DNA from: Malus domestica | Lineage: Eukaryota; Streptophyta; Magnoliopsida; Rosales; Rosaceae | Length of the DNA: 64,000 nucleotides | Assembly: GCF_042453785.1 (NCBI RefSeq) | Contig: NC_091669.1 | Location: 29,715,001-29,779,000 of the forward strand | Direction: 5' to 3' | Shown: positions 11,661 through 23,846 of the stretch, in pieces | Numbering within the stretch: the stretch's first letter is position 1 | Layout of the letters: every line of letters begins with the position of its first letter | Made by a program: the position numbers and the translations under genes | The notes under the pieces: model-generated | Seen by the model: the letters and a program-made list of their open reading frames with translations, nothing else | What the model was told of the DNA's origin: nothing | Database searches by the model: none

Positions 11661-12245
11661 CACAGAAAATTAAACGATTAAAAAAACATAATTGAATTAG
11701 TATTGGGGATAATACAAACCCTAATTATAAAAACCTAGAGAAAGAAGAATGTTGAATGGAATGGAAAAATGAAAAGCAGAGCAGAAAGAGAGAAATTATA
11801 TACCTCAAATCAATTGCCCATTACCACAATGGTGCAAAACAATCAACTGAATTTAAACGTTTCTGCAGATTTTTGGGTTCGCACATTTTTGCTGCTCTTC
11901 CCTTCCCCCCTTCCGCGATTTGCACTCACTGAACCTTTCCTCCCACTTTGTTCTCAACTTTTTTTCCATTCTTTTAGGCCATCTTTAACCGGAATGGCTA
12001 AACAAAGCCCTGTCCAAAATTATAGTCTTACAAAATAATATTTTTAAATGAATAGTATCAGATTATACCCATATACCATCTCCAACCGAATGGCTAAACA
12101 TAACCCCTCAAAATTTATTAGTTTTAAGTTTATACTTTATATTTATTGATTAATTTAATTAAACATTTTTTTTAAGAAAGTGCGTACGATATTCATTAAG
12201 CAACTTGGAATACGTACAAACTAAGGATAGTGTACATATTGGATC
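11661..12245. other. Spacer with degenerate repeat
   Basis: No supported gene. The phrase GGAATGGCTAAACA / CGAATGGCTAAACA is repeated at about 11992 and 12089. A related inverted phrase occurs near 13270-13330, so the LINE remnant between them may have landed in an older small repeat. Confidence 0.4.
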
Positions 12246-12269
12246 TCGATAAAAATCTTGTCGAGGATT

Positions 12270-13200
12270 TCAACCCGGTCTAAGGAAAAGAGTGTCCCGC
12301 ACAACAATTAACCTATCCTCAAATGAACAATATAAATGAAAATTACAATCCTTCCTCAAATAAGATGTCTTGAATAAAAAATGGAGGCTTCTCGAACCAC
12401 ACCAACTCCTGAGAAACACCAAGGCCCATTCGAGCAAGCCGATGCACTGCCAAGTTACCTTCCCTCCATACATGGCTACACTCCGAATTTGGCAACCCAA
12501 GAGAAAGAATCTCAAATAATTTATAACAGAGCCCCAAATAGAATAATCCTCCCCTTTACCCTTCATGGCCGCCAGCACCACACTAGAGTCTCCTTCAAAA
12601 TTAACCCTCACATCGTCCAAATAGCAACTCTTAATAAGTCCCACCGCACAACGCATTGCAACCAATTCTGAGTGAAGAGAAGACACGATTCGATCAATGG
12701 GTCCAGCAGTGGCTGCTAGGAATTCACCCATGTGACCCCTAACCACGACGCCATAGTCCTCCCTGGTACGCCACCTTGACTCCAAGCCCCATCAAAGTTG
12801 CATTTGACCTACCCCTCATCAGGTTTCCTCTTAGTAGTCCTCCAAGCCTCAAACTTATGCCATTTATGAAACTCATGCATCCAACCCTCAGTTCACAGTA
12901 CAATCTCCTATGGTGGCAGCCGAGACCCATTCCATAGTACATTGTTCCTATGCTTCCATAATGGCCACAACAGCATCAAACAAAGCTCGAAACTTACTAT
13001 AGGAACCTGTTGCACACGAATTACCAACCACTGCACAAGAGACATTCAGTCACCCCCATTGTTCACTCTCTGCCCCATGCTTCCAAACCACACCGCCCTC
13101 ACCAAACTACATTCTCTGAACACATGCTCCATTGATTTGACTTGTACACCACATACCACACATACCTCTTCACCCATCACTAAATCTAACCATTGAATTT
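12270..13200 (-). pseudogene. 3' remnant of an L1-type LINE: zf-RVT plus RNase H
   Basis: Reading leftward from about 13190, a zinc-binding reverse-transcriptase tail is visible (CVVCGVQVKSMEHVFRECS, then VRAVWFGSMGQ). An RNase H-like domain follows (VVVRGHMGEFLAATAG, SLHSELVAMRCAVGLI, VNFEGDSSVVLAAM). The domain then shifts frame: its end (SHVWREGNLAVHRLARMGLG) is in a different frame from its start, and further stops break the join to the zinc motif. No endonuclease or RT core is present, so this is a 5'-truncated, decayed insertion. This domain order is typical of plant L1-like LINEs and of the proteins labelled 'putative ribonuclease H protein'. Confidence 0.8.
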
Positions 13201-13675
13201 TAATTAATTATTGCAAACGATGATCTGTGCCCAAAAAAATGGTCTAAGAGAGGGGCCACATTTGGCCAGTCTGGTACCCCTATGGCCAAATAATGGTTTG
13301 GTTAACTCCATAGAATTATAGCCCAGACATCAGTTGGAGGAATTTTTCAGCAAATCGGGTTATTTTTTATTTTTTGGACCTTTAGTTCTCTCCATTGGCA
13401 GAATCTCACCTTTGCTTTTTACATTTTACTTTTTAGTTTTTACTTTTACTTGGGGTGATGTCTCTCTCTGTGTCTCGTTTTGAATGCGTGTGCAATGAAC
13501 TGTTTTTTTATATTTCTTCTCTTCTTCAATTCACATAAAATGCAAAAAGGAAACAAACCCATTTCCTTATATGGGAATTTGATTACACCAACCCAAGTTA
13601 ACTCCATCGCCACTTTCCAATTACTCCAGGCTAAATTACACTTAGCCCAAGTCCAAATCTGCCAAAAGGAAGGTC
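13201..13675. other. Spacer, nothing recognisable
   Basis: AT-rich sequence with short open frames only. I see no conserved motif. Confidence 0.5.
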
Positions 13676-14061
13676 ATACTTGGCTACTCAAAGATAAGTA
13701 GGAACTCCTACTCAAAATTGTTCTTTGTCAATTTATAGAACTTCATATTTATAATCAGAACCATTCATATTATAAGTAACCCTATAAAGATCGCCTGTGC
13801 AAAAAATCAATTAAAACTAAGGTCGTTTAGTCATCAAATTGTTTAAAAACAAATGAACTGTATTGGTAAAAGCATTACGAACCGTGTATGTATTTGCTAC
13901 AATAAATTAACTAAACGAAGTTTTAATTTATTTTTTGCAGAAATGATCGTTACAGTGTGATTCATAATATGAACGGTTATGATAATAAGCACAAAGTTCT
14001 GTAATTAAAACACTAAGAGTTTTGAGTAGGAATTCCTACTCATCTATGAGTAGTCAAGTAT
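13676..14061. mobile_element. TIR MITE (386 bp)
   Basis: The two ends are inverted copies of about 40 bp. The left end begins ATACTTGGCTACTCA and contains GTAGGAACTCCTACTCAAAA. The reverse complement of the right end begins ATACTTGACTACTCA and contains GTAGGAATTCCTACTCAAAA. The interior is AT-rich and non-coding. Superfamily is unresolved because no clean target duplication is visible. Confidence 0.7.
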
Positions 14062-15218
14062 TGTTCTTAGGAAAAAGATATGGGAGAAGCCTAGGTATTC
14101 CCTATGAAGCCTAAAAAGAGAACCCTTCACCTATAAACATGGAGGTTTAACTCCATGCAAAAGGGACAACATAACGTTAGAGAGAAATCACTCTCTGCAA
14201 GCTACCATGAACCTAGAAATACTAATCTTCCTACAATCTTAGCAGTTCCTCCAAGCTTTCTTTGATCTTCCTTAGTCAATAGAAGCTACCTTGTAACCCT
14301 AGGAAATCCAAACTACGCCACTCCAAACATCATCCAATCATGCAAAATTCTCTTTCACGTTAAACCGACAAGCTTCTAGCTTCCATGCTATGCTTTGCTT
14401 ATGCAAGTGATTATTTGTTTAATCATGCTATCTCCAAGCCAAATAATTTAACCAAGATACTTATACTAAGACACGCTAATTCTTTCGAGGTATCTCGGGA
14501 CTTGGTATTCAAACAGACCAGGAGAGGCAAAGGGTGTTCGCCAAAGCCCAAGTCTAGTTCAACCAAAAATCCCCCAACAACAAGCAATGCTCAATGCCTA
14601 GATACATCCATCAAAATAGTTTGGGTTGTCTATGCAATTAAAATCGAGGAATTTCAGGCCCTCAATTATTTAGAATAAAAAATCACTAAATTTTGATTCG
14701 ATCAAGAAAGTTTAGGTTATGACTTAATGATTTGTCATCTAGGATGTGCAATGTTATTCCTAGTAAAGTGCAAAATAATTTCTTATGAATGTCAGAGAAA
14801 AATACTTAAGGTAGTTTGAATCTATTGAATCCGACATATGCATATACCCATTTGTTGTAGACGCAATGAGCTATAGGCTCCCAATTGTATGAATATGAAC
14901 TTTATATTTATATTATGGGGCTACATGCCTCCCACAGTCCCACTCATATTGAACGGGAATGAAAAATTAACGTGTTGAGGTCTCGCAATATAATGAGAGT
15001 TAGAGAGACTGCATGTCGTCATCATCACAATATAATTCAGTGGCATGATAAATTATAAATTCGTAATGCTCATTTGGAGTTAGGAAATAGAGAAAGTCAT
15101 ATGTTTTTTTATTTTATTTTATGTTATTGAGAAATTAATTGTACTCTAAATAGCAATAAAAGTAATTTATTTTCTTTCATGCCAATGGATTCAATTCCGT
15201 GGAGTGAACAAAAATATT
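14062..15218. other. Spacer, no supported gene
   Basis: A frame at 14385-14678 ends IEEFQALNYLE. It shows no domain, splice context or repetition elsewhere in the window, so I do not call it a gene. The rest is AT-rich. Confidence 0.45.
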
Positions 15219-15361
15219 ATAGCCAACGAAAATAAATGGTAGACATCAAATCAAAAGCATAAAAGAAATAAGCAGTCTCTTTATGTATGTACGAGAACAT
15301 TAGGAAAATAAAGGAGAAACAGTTGCTTGGGTATGCATAGCCAAACATATGAGATTAACTC

Positions 15362-15557
15362 AATCACAGCAAAATAGCCCAGTGGTAAGGGTGCGGTTTC
15401 CGGCTCTCAAAATACAAATAACCGGAAGGTTACGGGTTTGAGATTCCAAGCTGATGAGTCTGCTTGACTGTGACTAAGGAGAAGCTGAAATGCCTCTGTG
15501 AGTCTTTCAGACCTCCGAAATTGGTGTATAACCGTGCCTTAACACAAAAAAAAAAAA
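15362..15557 (+). mobile_element. tRNA-derived SINE, copy 1
   Basis: The insert carries a box-A-like TAGCCCAGTGGTAAGG and a box-B-like GGGTTTGAGATTCC, and ends in a run of A. It is flanked by a 17 bp target duplication, ACATATGAGATTAACTC (15345-15361) and ACATATGAGAATAACTC (15558-15574), with one mismatch. Internal pol III boxes, A-tail and target duplication together define a SINE. Confidence 0.88.
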
Positions 15558-15806
15558 ACATATGAGAATAACTCCACATATAAATTGAAACTGAAACACT
15601 ATGCATAAAGAGGAACAATCGATCTTTTTCATGTGGACCTTTAATGCGCGCGCGCACACACACTATAGCCAATGAAAATAAATGGTAGACATCAAATCAA
15701 AAGCATAAATGAAATAAGCAGTCTCTTTATGTATGTACGAGAACATTAGGAAAATAAAGGAGAAACAGTTGCTTGGGTATGCATAGCCAACATATGAGAT
15801 TAACTC

Positions 15807-15998
15807 AATCACAGCAAAATAGCCCAGTGGTAAGGGTGTGATTTCCGGCTCTCAAAATACAAATAACCGGAAGGTTTTGGATTCGAGACTCCAAGCTGGT
15901 GAGTCTAATTGACTGTGGTCAAGAGGAAGCTGAAATGCCTCTGTGAGTCTTTCAGACTTCTGAAATTGATGGATAACCGTGGCTTGCCACAAAAAAAA
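15807..15998 (+). mobile_element. tRNA-derived SINE, copy 2 (by segmental duplication)
   Basis: Same element as the copy at 15362, with the same flanking duplication (15790-15806 and about 15999-16015). It arose through the tandem duplication of the whole segment and not through a new insertion. Confidence 0.85.
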
Positions 15999-16089
15999 AC
16001 ATATGAGATTAACTCGACATATAAATTGAAACTGAAACACTATGCATAAAGAGGAACAATCGATCTTTTTCATGTGGACCTTTAATGCG

Positions 16090-16093
<4 letters not shown>

Positions 16094-16128
<35 letters not shown>

Positions 16129-16529
16129 GCCCTTTATGCAAAGGGATTCCCATTTTTTTCAAAAAATGGGGATTAGGTGTGGGGCTCACTTCACATCGAA
16201 CTTCAACGATCCGAACCGTCTATTTTGTAAGTCTCAATTCATAGATCATTCTTGCAAAAATTCAATTTAATCCAAAACCATTTGCCTATTTAATTATCAA
16301 GATAAAATTTCATTGTTTCTTATATAACAAAGTATTGGTTCATTTCTTTGAATCCAATTAGATGTCTTAAACATTTCCGATTTGGCTAATATTTTGTAAG
16401 GATGATCTATGAGGTGCAACTTGAAAAATAGACGGTTCGGATCGTTAAAATTCGATGTAATGTGGACCCCACAACTAATCCCCATTTTTATAAAAAAATG
16501 GGGATCCCTTTCCTTAAAGATTTCCTATA

Positions 16530-16560
<31 letters not shown>
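16094..16560. mobile_element. Foldback MITE inserted in (TA)n
   Basis: Runs of TA flank an inverted repeat. The left arm has AAAAAATGGGGATTAGGTGTG and AACGATCCGAACCGTCTATT. The right arm carries their inverse (GACGGTTCGGATCGTT, CTAATCCCCATTTTT). It belongs to the same family as 35750-36148, but the outer ends have diverged. Each arm is roughly 130-150 bp around a loop of about 120 bp. Confidence 0.8.
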
Positions 16561-16563
<3 letters not shown>

Positions 16564-16949
16564 GTATGATTGAATGCAAACACAGCAAAGATACTAGCTG
16601 CAAGATCAAAAGTGATAAGAGATGCAGAAATAAACAAAACTGAAAAATAATGAATTGAATCGGACTATACATGCCAAAATAAATTCAATGCTCGATTCAA
16701 TTCTATTACATATAATATTTGTATGCAAGAAGAATAAACAACTTAGAGCATGATGAAGTTCAATGGTTGAGTATAAGAAACTCTAAACCCCGTGATGACT
16801 CTAGCTCAAAAGAAAAATAATAAACATAAATATTTCAATGAATGATTGATGACTCTTGGTAGGAACCGTATGAATCAATATCATACCATGATTGATCAAC
16901 ACATGTTGTAATTCATCAACAGATTTATCATATTGCAGCTTAATATCGT

Positions 16950-18037
16950 CACTACTACAAAAGGGTCTTATAGTGTCAGTGCGTAGTATCGGTTTAATAT
17001 AATATAGTGGCGGATAAGATAGTTGCGACACCTACTGAACATAACATCGCTTTTAAACTGACATAAACATTTAATGTCGCTTATAACCGACATACATTTT
17101 AATAATTTTTAAATACTGGTGTCACTTTAAGTGAAACAGTGTCGCTTTTAAGCGACATAAAGTATGCGTGTCGCTTTTAGCCAACACTAATTATTGTTTT
17201 TAAATATTTTAAAGCCTGCTTCGGTTCTGAGCGACATAGATTTTAGTTTTTTAATATTTTAAAGTCAACGTCGATTCTGAGCGACATAGATTTTAGTTTT
17301 TAAATATTTTAAAGCCGTCGTTTGTTCTGAGCGACATAGATTTTATTTTTTAAAATATTTTGAAACCCGGTGTCGGTTGTAAGCTACAAATTGATAGTCT
17401 TTATATACTCTACCCCATGTTTTCTTCTTCCTCTCTTGCATTTTTCCTATTCATTCTTCCAATTTACAAACCCTCCCCGTGTTTTCTCTCCTGCACCTTT
17501 CTTATTTGTTCTTCCAACTTCATTCGTTCCTTCTTCACAACAGTAAGTTTTTCTTGCTTGTAATATTTTTTTTAGTTGCAATTAATTGAAAACGAATGTA
17601 GATTTTCGCATTATTTTATTATAAATAACAAAGGTGGTGTCGGTTAAAACCGTTACTAGTTTGTATATTTTATTTATTTAATTGTTGTCTGATGTCAGTT
17701 GAAGGATATTTTATTTGTTTAATTTATCACCAAACCGACAGTATGTTGGATATTTTATAATTAAGTTGGTAATGCACATCGCTTTAAACCGACGTAACGT
17801 TGAAGTATACGTCACTTTAAACCGACATCAATTTTAGTGTTGCTTTTAACCGACACTGCATAGTGGCGGATTAAGCGAACAAACCGATATTGAAGCCCTT
17901 TCGTGACTCTAGCATTGGTGTCGCTATTCCAATCCAACATTGCATTGTTTTATGTCGGATTTTTGCCAATTTTCCAACAGAAATTGGATTTCTCATCGGC
18001 TTTTGCTTCGCCAGTGATACCCTATATTGTAGTAGTG
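16950..18037. mobile_element. Non-autonomous CACTA (CMC) DNA transposon, 1,088 bp
   Basis: The left end is CACTACTACAAAAGGGTC and the right end is CTATATTGTAGTAGTG, which is CACTACTACAATATAG inverted. A perfect 3 bp target duplication CGT flanks it (16947-16949 and 18038-18040), as expected for CACTA elements. The subterminal regions are packed with short motifs of the GTCGCTTTTAAGCGACAT type in both directions, the presumed transposase-binding sites. The interior has no transposase frame, so it must depend on an autonomous relative. Ends and target duplication are clean, suggesting a fairly recent insertion. Confidence 0.93.
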
Positions 18038-18040
18038 CGT

Positions 18041-18500
18041 GTAGGATGAAAAATATGGAGGCTTTCGTGCACAAAAGAGAACAAATAATAGCATGAGCGA
18101 AATCCACATCACACACTTGGTAATTTACAAATGGATTGTTACACCATCCGAGTTGTGTATATCATCGTGGTATATGATTCTCTCTTAACATATAACGATA
18201 AATAAAGTATAGAAACAGTCGTGCTGATAACTTGTTGGAAATAAAGTATAAAGAAAGAGGAAAAGAAAGAAACGAAAAAGTGATTGGGAGGAGAAAATCC
18301 AAGTATCTTCCTTCTCATTAGAGTGCCTATTTATAGGCTTAGGATTTACATAGGAAATGTCTTAACTAATTACATATTACATATTGATCCAGAAAGTGAA
18401 TAGTCACATAATAAGTAATATTTCCAACACTGTTTTTAATATAAGCCATATTTGTATTTAATCACCTAGACAATCCACCACTTACATATATTGAATATAC
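18041..18500. other. Spacer, nothing recognisable
   Basis: AT-rich with no conserved frame or repeat detected. Confidence 0.45.
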
Positions 18501-18501
18501 T

Positions 18502-19110
18502 TAGGCCCTGTTTGGTAATTTTATTTTTGCCAAAAAGTGCTTCACTTTAAAGTTTATTTTTTTTAACAAAAAAAATGTTTGGTAAAAGTAAAATATTCTA
18601 CTTATTTTAAAAGCAATAGCCTCCCAGACAACAACTTTTAAAAGCTATCTATAAGTTGCTTTTAAAAGCTGCTTTAATAAAAAGCTGAGTTGAGCCTTTA
18701 ATAAATATTTTCAATTGTTATAATACTTTCATTAATTTACCCTTTCACACACGTTTTTTCTTTTAGAGAATAAAGTGACGGCTACCACCTCGAGCACCAT
18801 TGTGCCACTGTCACCACCATGACCACAACCTCCACTACTGTGACCACAACAACAACCGCCACTACCACCATTGTCACCACCACCACCACCATAACCGCAA
18901 CCACCATCGCCACCATCATAATCGCAACCGCCACTATTATCATTGTATATAATTATAACATTTTTACATTAAATTTACCAAACGCTTTTATATTACTTTT
19001 TAAACTCACAACACTTTTAACATACAATTAACCAAATGTTGTTCTACTTTGCTTTACAACTAATTATTTTTAAAGTACAACATAAACAATTTTTTTTAAA
19101 AAGCACCAAC
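18502..19110. mobile_element. Probable hAT-like MITE with CCA/ACC-rich core
   Basis: The left end GGCCCTGTTTGGTAATTTT and AAAAAGTGCTT are typical of plant hAT-type MITE termini. The right part has ACCAAACGC, ACCAAATG and TTTTAAAAAGCACC in inverse sense. The centre (18810-18940) is a CCACCA/ACAACC trinucleotide-rich tract that gives a meaningless Thr-rich frame. Boundaries are approximate. Confidence 0.5.
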
Positions 19111-19561
19111 CTTACATCGGATGGAATTATTGAAGAGTGGGTTATTGAAGAGTGGGTCAATGTTGGCGCTAGGTTTGGGTTGTTTTGGGCTGATAATTGG
19201 GGGGTCTCTTCGAAAACAACGGATTTATAGAGAAGGTCAAATTCGTATTTACAATAATTTATAATTTTATATGTATATAATCAACAGCACCAGCAATTAT
19301 TGCTATTTTGAGGACCCATTTGAATATGTGTGTGCATTTATACTAGGACCATCAATGAAGACGTTTATGTCCATTTTTTGTACTACTAACAAACTTGTCA
19401 ATTTTCAAGAACCCCTCTAATTAATGAATCTTGATCCGTATGAGTCATACGGTATGACCAAAAACGAATTATTCTTTCTTCACCCAAAAAAAAAAAATTA
19501 AATTATTCTTTTCTGACATCAACGTCATCATTCCATGCATTTTGATCCACTGAAATAAGAG

Positions 19562-19732
19562 AAAGGATCATGGTGTGGATCTTCAAATCACATTCGTTCA
19601 TCGTGAATTGTGTAGACAGTTTTGTCAGGTACTGTTTATATTCAACTTTAAATAAAAAAAAAGTTTATAATGATTTTTTATCGCACGATGTACGATGACC
19701 GAATGTGATTTGAGGATCCCTAAGATCCTCAC
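19562..19732. mobile_element. Small inverted-repeat MITE
   Basis: GGATCTTCAAATCACATTCG on the left is matched by CGAATGTGATTTGAGGATCC on the right around an AT-rich loop. A partial relative (CATTCATCGTGCATCGTGGGATC) lies near 39130. Confidence 0.65.
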
Positions 19733-21075
19733 AAAGAGAATCCTGCGAGTATCCTCACTCCTAAAATAATGTATTAAAAACTTACCTATGTAATTATTTT
19801 ATTAAAACAACATGTCACGGTGGCAATGAAATTGTAAGCCTTTTCTTTTAATATAACAATATATTTACAAGAAATGATTTAGACTAAACAAGAGAAATAT
19901 TAAAGAGACTTTCTCGAATGTGGAACTTTCTTAAAATTTGGATTTTTCATGGACTTTCTGGCACCTCATATTTTTAGTTTTAGTTTGTACCCTTTTTTAA
20001 TTTGTACCAATTTTCTTTTCAATTTTAATTTGTACCCATATATTAATTTTTTTTGTGCCCATATTTTTTAAAGTTTATTTGTATTTGTACCCATATATAT
20101 TTTTTTATTTGTACTTTTTATTTTGCTAAATGTACCAATGCTAATTATATGTACCCATTCATGTAAAACTTTTCAATCTTAAAATGTACTCATTCTTAAA
20201 TATACCAATTTGTTATATGTAAAATGTACCCTTTATATATATATATTATTCAATTTTTTTCTAATCCCTTTTTAAACTTATATGGGTACATTCTTTTTTC
20301 TTTGATTTTAAAATGTATCCATGTCAAGTTTAATCGAAAAAATTTACTAATATTATTAAGCCTAATATCTTTCTTTTTTTCTGTGATTTTGAAGAATATA
20401 CCCATGTTTTGATACAATAAAATTTTTGGTTAATTTTGATGAATGTACCCATGTTTACACACACACAATAGTATATTTATATTTTAATATTTTTAATCCC
20501 ACAAATTATGGTTTTTTTATTTAAAATCTCATTTCTATAAACAACTAAAATTTCTAATTTTTAATTTAAAAATATAGTAACATACATAGAAATGAATTAT
20601 CACATTAATTTCAAGGACCTTGATTAAAAATTAAAAACCAACAAGATTTCAATTAAAGAATATTCATAACTAAGGACCGCATCCAAAATCTCTAAAAAAA
20701 ATCTTAGTGTTTTTTGCATGCATGTGACAGGTTGACGGTTAAAATGAATGTATACAGACTGCTAATGGTGCAAACACACCATTTCGAATATCTTAGATGT
20801 GACTTTCGACCAAAAAAAAAAAAGAAGAAAAATATCAACACGGTATTTTTTTATTTTTTTTAAATTTATTACTTACCAAAACAATTTTAACACACTCATG
20901 ATCATCACAATCTTTTTTATGACTTGGGGTGTTTTAGGTCATCCAATTCAAAACTCCAAAATAGTCGTTACTATTGGAGTGAAAAATAAGTTTATATTAT
21001 TTGTTTAGGAAAGTTTAATTGTCGCAATGATTCTTGAACGTTATTCATAGTTTAATTTTAATCTCTAAATTTTTA
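19733..21075. repeat. AT-rich tract with degenerate GTACCCAT repeats
   Basis: Between about 19985 and 20460 the phrase TGTACCCAT or TGTACCAAT recurs irregularly in T-rich DNA. This looks like a decayed minisatellite or a low-complexity MITE. No gene is supported. Confidence 0.5.
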
Positions 21076-21084
21076 TATTTGTTT

Positions 21085-23711
21085 GGGTAAATTATACAAA
21101 ACTACCTCAATTATTGGGCTAATCATAGTTTCATAATTTGTTTTTAAAAAATGTCAATGTCATACCTCATCTAATAATTTATTATAATTTCATACCCCAT
21201 TTTAAAAAAATGTCAATGTCATACCTCATCTACAAATTTATTACAATTTCATAACTTCCGTCAGTTATCTGTCAATTCTTCCGTTAAATGCTGATGTGGC
21301 TTGAAGTGGGACCCATTTTTTATTAAAAAATTAATTAAATATTAACTTAAAAAAATTTATAAAAAAAAAAAAAAACCAAACCCACCTTCTTCCTATCCCA
21401 CCTGTCTCCCCCTGCCCCTTCCCTTCCTCCTTTCACTCCAGAACCCCACCCACCCTTCCTCCCTTCACTCAAGAACCCACCACTGCCTCTCTTCCTCCAT
21501 CTCCTTCTCCATTAAGCTCCCCACACCTCTCCCCCTTTCTCTCTCGGTCTCTCCCCATCTCTTCTAGTCTTCTCTGTCCTCTTCGACTCTCCACACCCAG
21601 AGCAAAGAATGGAAGAGCAAGAGGCCAATGTGGAAGAGACCAAGTTCGGGTTCGAGCAGGGCGATGTAGACGGCGTCGGCCTTAACGACCCAGAACGCGA
21701 TTTGTTCTGTTGACAACCTAGAACGACGACAGCTTGGGAAGGTGGGATGCGATTTGATTCTTGATGGGTTTGGAGGTGATGAAATTTTGGTTTTGTATTT
21801 GATTTTTAGGGTTTTGCGGGTGGGATGATGAGATTTGATTTTGGATTGGGTTTGATTTTTTGTTTGAGGTCTGATGGGATCCGTGTCGTTGAACGGTTGA
21901 TGAATGGGGAAGGAGATAGTTTGGTTTTGATGGTGGGATGGAGTGGTTTGGTTCTGATGGTTGGAGGAGGAGGAGATGGAGGAAGAAAGGTGGTAGTGGG
22001 GTTTTGGAGTGAAGGGAGGATGGGTGGGATAGGAAGAATGTGGGTTTGGTTTTTTTTTATAATTTTTTTAAATATTTAATTACATTTTTTAAGGGTAAAT
22101 TACATTGTACCCCCTTAGGTTTAGGGCCTATTACAATCGCATGCAACATCTTCAAAACATTTGACTTTCATACCTTAACTACTATTTTATTTCAATATAG
22201 TACATCCATTACATTTTTCATCCATTGATTCGTTAAAAGCTGACGTGACTGCCACAATTGTGCCACGTGGCTACCAAATGTGTGTCACGTGACAAAAATA
22301 ATAATTTTTTTATTCATTTAAAATATTATAATAATTTACCCTTAAAATAAATAAATAAACCAAATTGAAACCCACCTCTGCGCAACCCCCCACCCTTGCA
22401 AACAAACCCAAAAACCTTCCCCCGTTCCTGACCCACCTCCCTCTCCTCCCATCATCACTACAGCCCTTCCCTATCACCATCGCAGCTCCCAGACCACTCA
22501 TCCCTCTTCACCTTCCTGACCCACCTTTCCCCTCCTCCACTCTCTTCATCTCCCCTTCCCTGGCCGAGACCCACTGCCGAAGACGACGCCGAACTGGAAC
22601 CCAAATCCTTCTGTCCGAACCATTTATAGAGCCCCGCTTCCAACTCCTTCCCTTCCTTCAGCCCCTACCGCCGCCACTCAACCCCTCACCTCCCTCTCCT
22701 TCGCTACCTTCGACATCTCTCTCTCTCTCGTTATTTTACATTTACTTGCAATTTTTTTTTTGTGATTTTTTGTGATTTGGTTTATGGGTTGGTGGGTTTG
22801 TTTCAGATTTGATGTGAAGGGTTATGTGACGAGGTTTGGGAGTCCCGATTGGGCCCAAACAAGCGATGAAGAGAATGGGTCTCTGGGAGAGAGAAGGGTA
22901 GGTAGTCGGAGTGGGCCCTGTTGCGACGAGTAGGTGGAGGAGGAGTGTGAGGATTAGAAGGTTGGACATGGTGGTGGTGAAGAGCATCAGAGGTGGAGAG
23001 GTTTAGGCTCGGTGAAGGTGATGGGGGCCGGGAGGAGAGGGAGAAGATGGGTTTCTAGTTTGTTTGGTTTTTTTTAAAAAAAAAAATAAATAGTGGAGGA
23101 GAGAGTGGAGGAGGGAGAATGTGGGTCGGGAAAGTGAAGAGTGAGGAGTGGTCTGGGGGCTACGATGGTGATGGGGAAGGGCTACGGTGGTGATGGGAGG
23201 AGAGGGAAGTGGGTTGGGGAGGAAGGAAGGTTTCTGGGTTTGTTTGCAGGGGTGGGGGTTGCGCGGGGGTGGGTTTCAATTTGGGATTCTTTTTAATCTT
23301 TTTTAAGGGTAAATTATTATAATATTTTTAATGAATAAAAAAAATTTGCCACGTCAGCTCTTAACGGATCAATGGATGGAAAATGTAACGAATGTACTAT
23401 ATTGAAATAAAATAGTAGGTGAGGTATGCAAGTGAAATGTTTTGAAAATGTTGTATGCAATTGTAATAGACCCCAAACCTGAGGGGGTACAATGTAATTT
23501 ACCCTTTTTTAAATATTTAATTAATTTTTTAATAAAAAGTGGATCCTACCTCAAGGCACGTCAGCATTTAACAGAGGAATTGACAGACAACTGACGGAAG
23601 GTATGAAATTGTAATAAATTCGTAGATGAGGTATGACATTGACATTTTTTTAAGATGAGGTATGAAATTGTGACTGGCTCAATAGTTAAGGTAGTTTTGT
23701 GTAATTTACCC
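21085..23711. mobile_element. Mutator-like long-TIR foldback element (outer)
   Basis: The termini are inverted: GGGTAAATTATACAAAACTACC at 21085 and, inverted, GGGTAAATTACACAAAACTACC ending at 23711. Similarity continues for more than 250 bp (ATGTCATACCTCATCT, CGTCAGTTATCTGTCAATTC). The 9 bp flanks TATTTGTTT and TATTTTTTT differ at one base, fitting a Mutator-type target duplication. The core (about 21590-21720) has a short frame MEEQEANVEETKFGFEQ that may be captured sequence. A second element (22093-23504) has inserted in its right arm; without it the outer element was about 1.2 kb. No transposase is present. Confidence 0.8.
22093..23504. mobile_element. Mutator-like long-TIR foldback element (nested)
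   Basis: The left end GGGTAAATTACATTGTACCC is the exact inverse of the right end at 23504. The arms continue for over 200 bp (GCATACAACATTTTC-type and CATCCATTGATCCGTTAA-type blocks). A second inverted zone of C/T-rich against G/A-rich sequence extends them (CCCCCACCCTTGCAAACAAA near 22387, its inverse near 23245). The flanks share TTTTTTAA (22085-22092 and 23505-23512), an 8-9 bp target duplication. Pro/Ser-rich frames in the C/T-rich arm are composition artefacts. Confidence 0.8.
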
Positions 23712-23846
23712 TATTTTTTTTTTTAGTCTTTGAACTAAACAATGTGTTATACCATTAGTTCTTTTCACTAACATTGTCTATTTTCCTTTAAACGTAAGAG
23801 TGTATAAGAACTTCTTCCCACATCACTAAAAATGAATTTGAAAATG

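Larger units (their letters stand above)
15221..16092 (+). repeat. 446 bp tandem duplication containing a SINE
   Basis: Two adjacent copies start at AGCCAACGAAAATAAATGG (15221) and AGCCAATGAAAATAAATGG (15667). Each runs through GTATGTACGAGAACATTAGG, the SINE and ATCGATCTTTTTCATGTGG to TTTAATGCGC. The offset is constant at about 446 bp. Because both copies contain the SINE with its target duplications, the duplication happened after the SINE inserted. Confidence 0.9.

Noticed and set aside
15362..15557. Functional tRNA gene from box A/B motifs
   Set aside because: It has no cloverleaf-compatible arms, plus an A-tail and target duplications. It is a SINE.
18819..19031. Thr-rich frame
   Set aside because: Translation of an ACC/ACA trinucleotide repeat inside a MITE.
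21590..21720. MEEQEANVEETKFGFEQ as a captured gene
   Set aside because: It is only about 35 codons, with no splice context and no recognised family, so it is noted only within the element entry.
22365..22775. Pro/Ser-rich 136-residue frame
   Set aside because: It lies in the C/T-rich arm of a foldback transposon, and its composition is explained by the low-complexity DNA.
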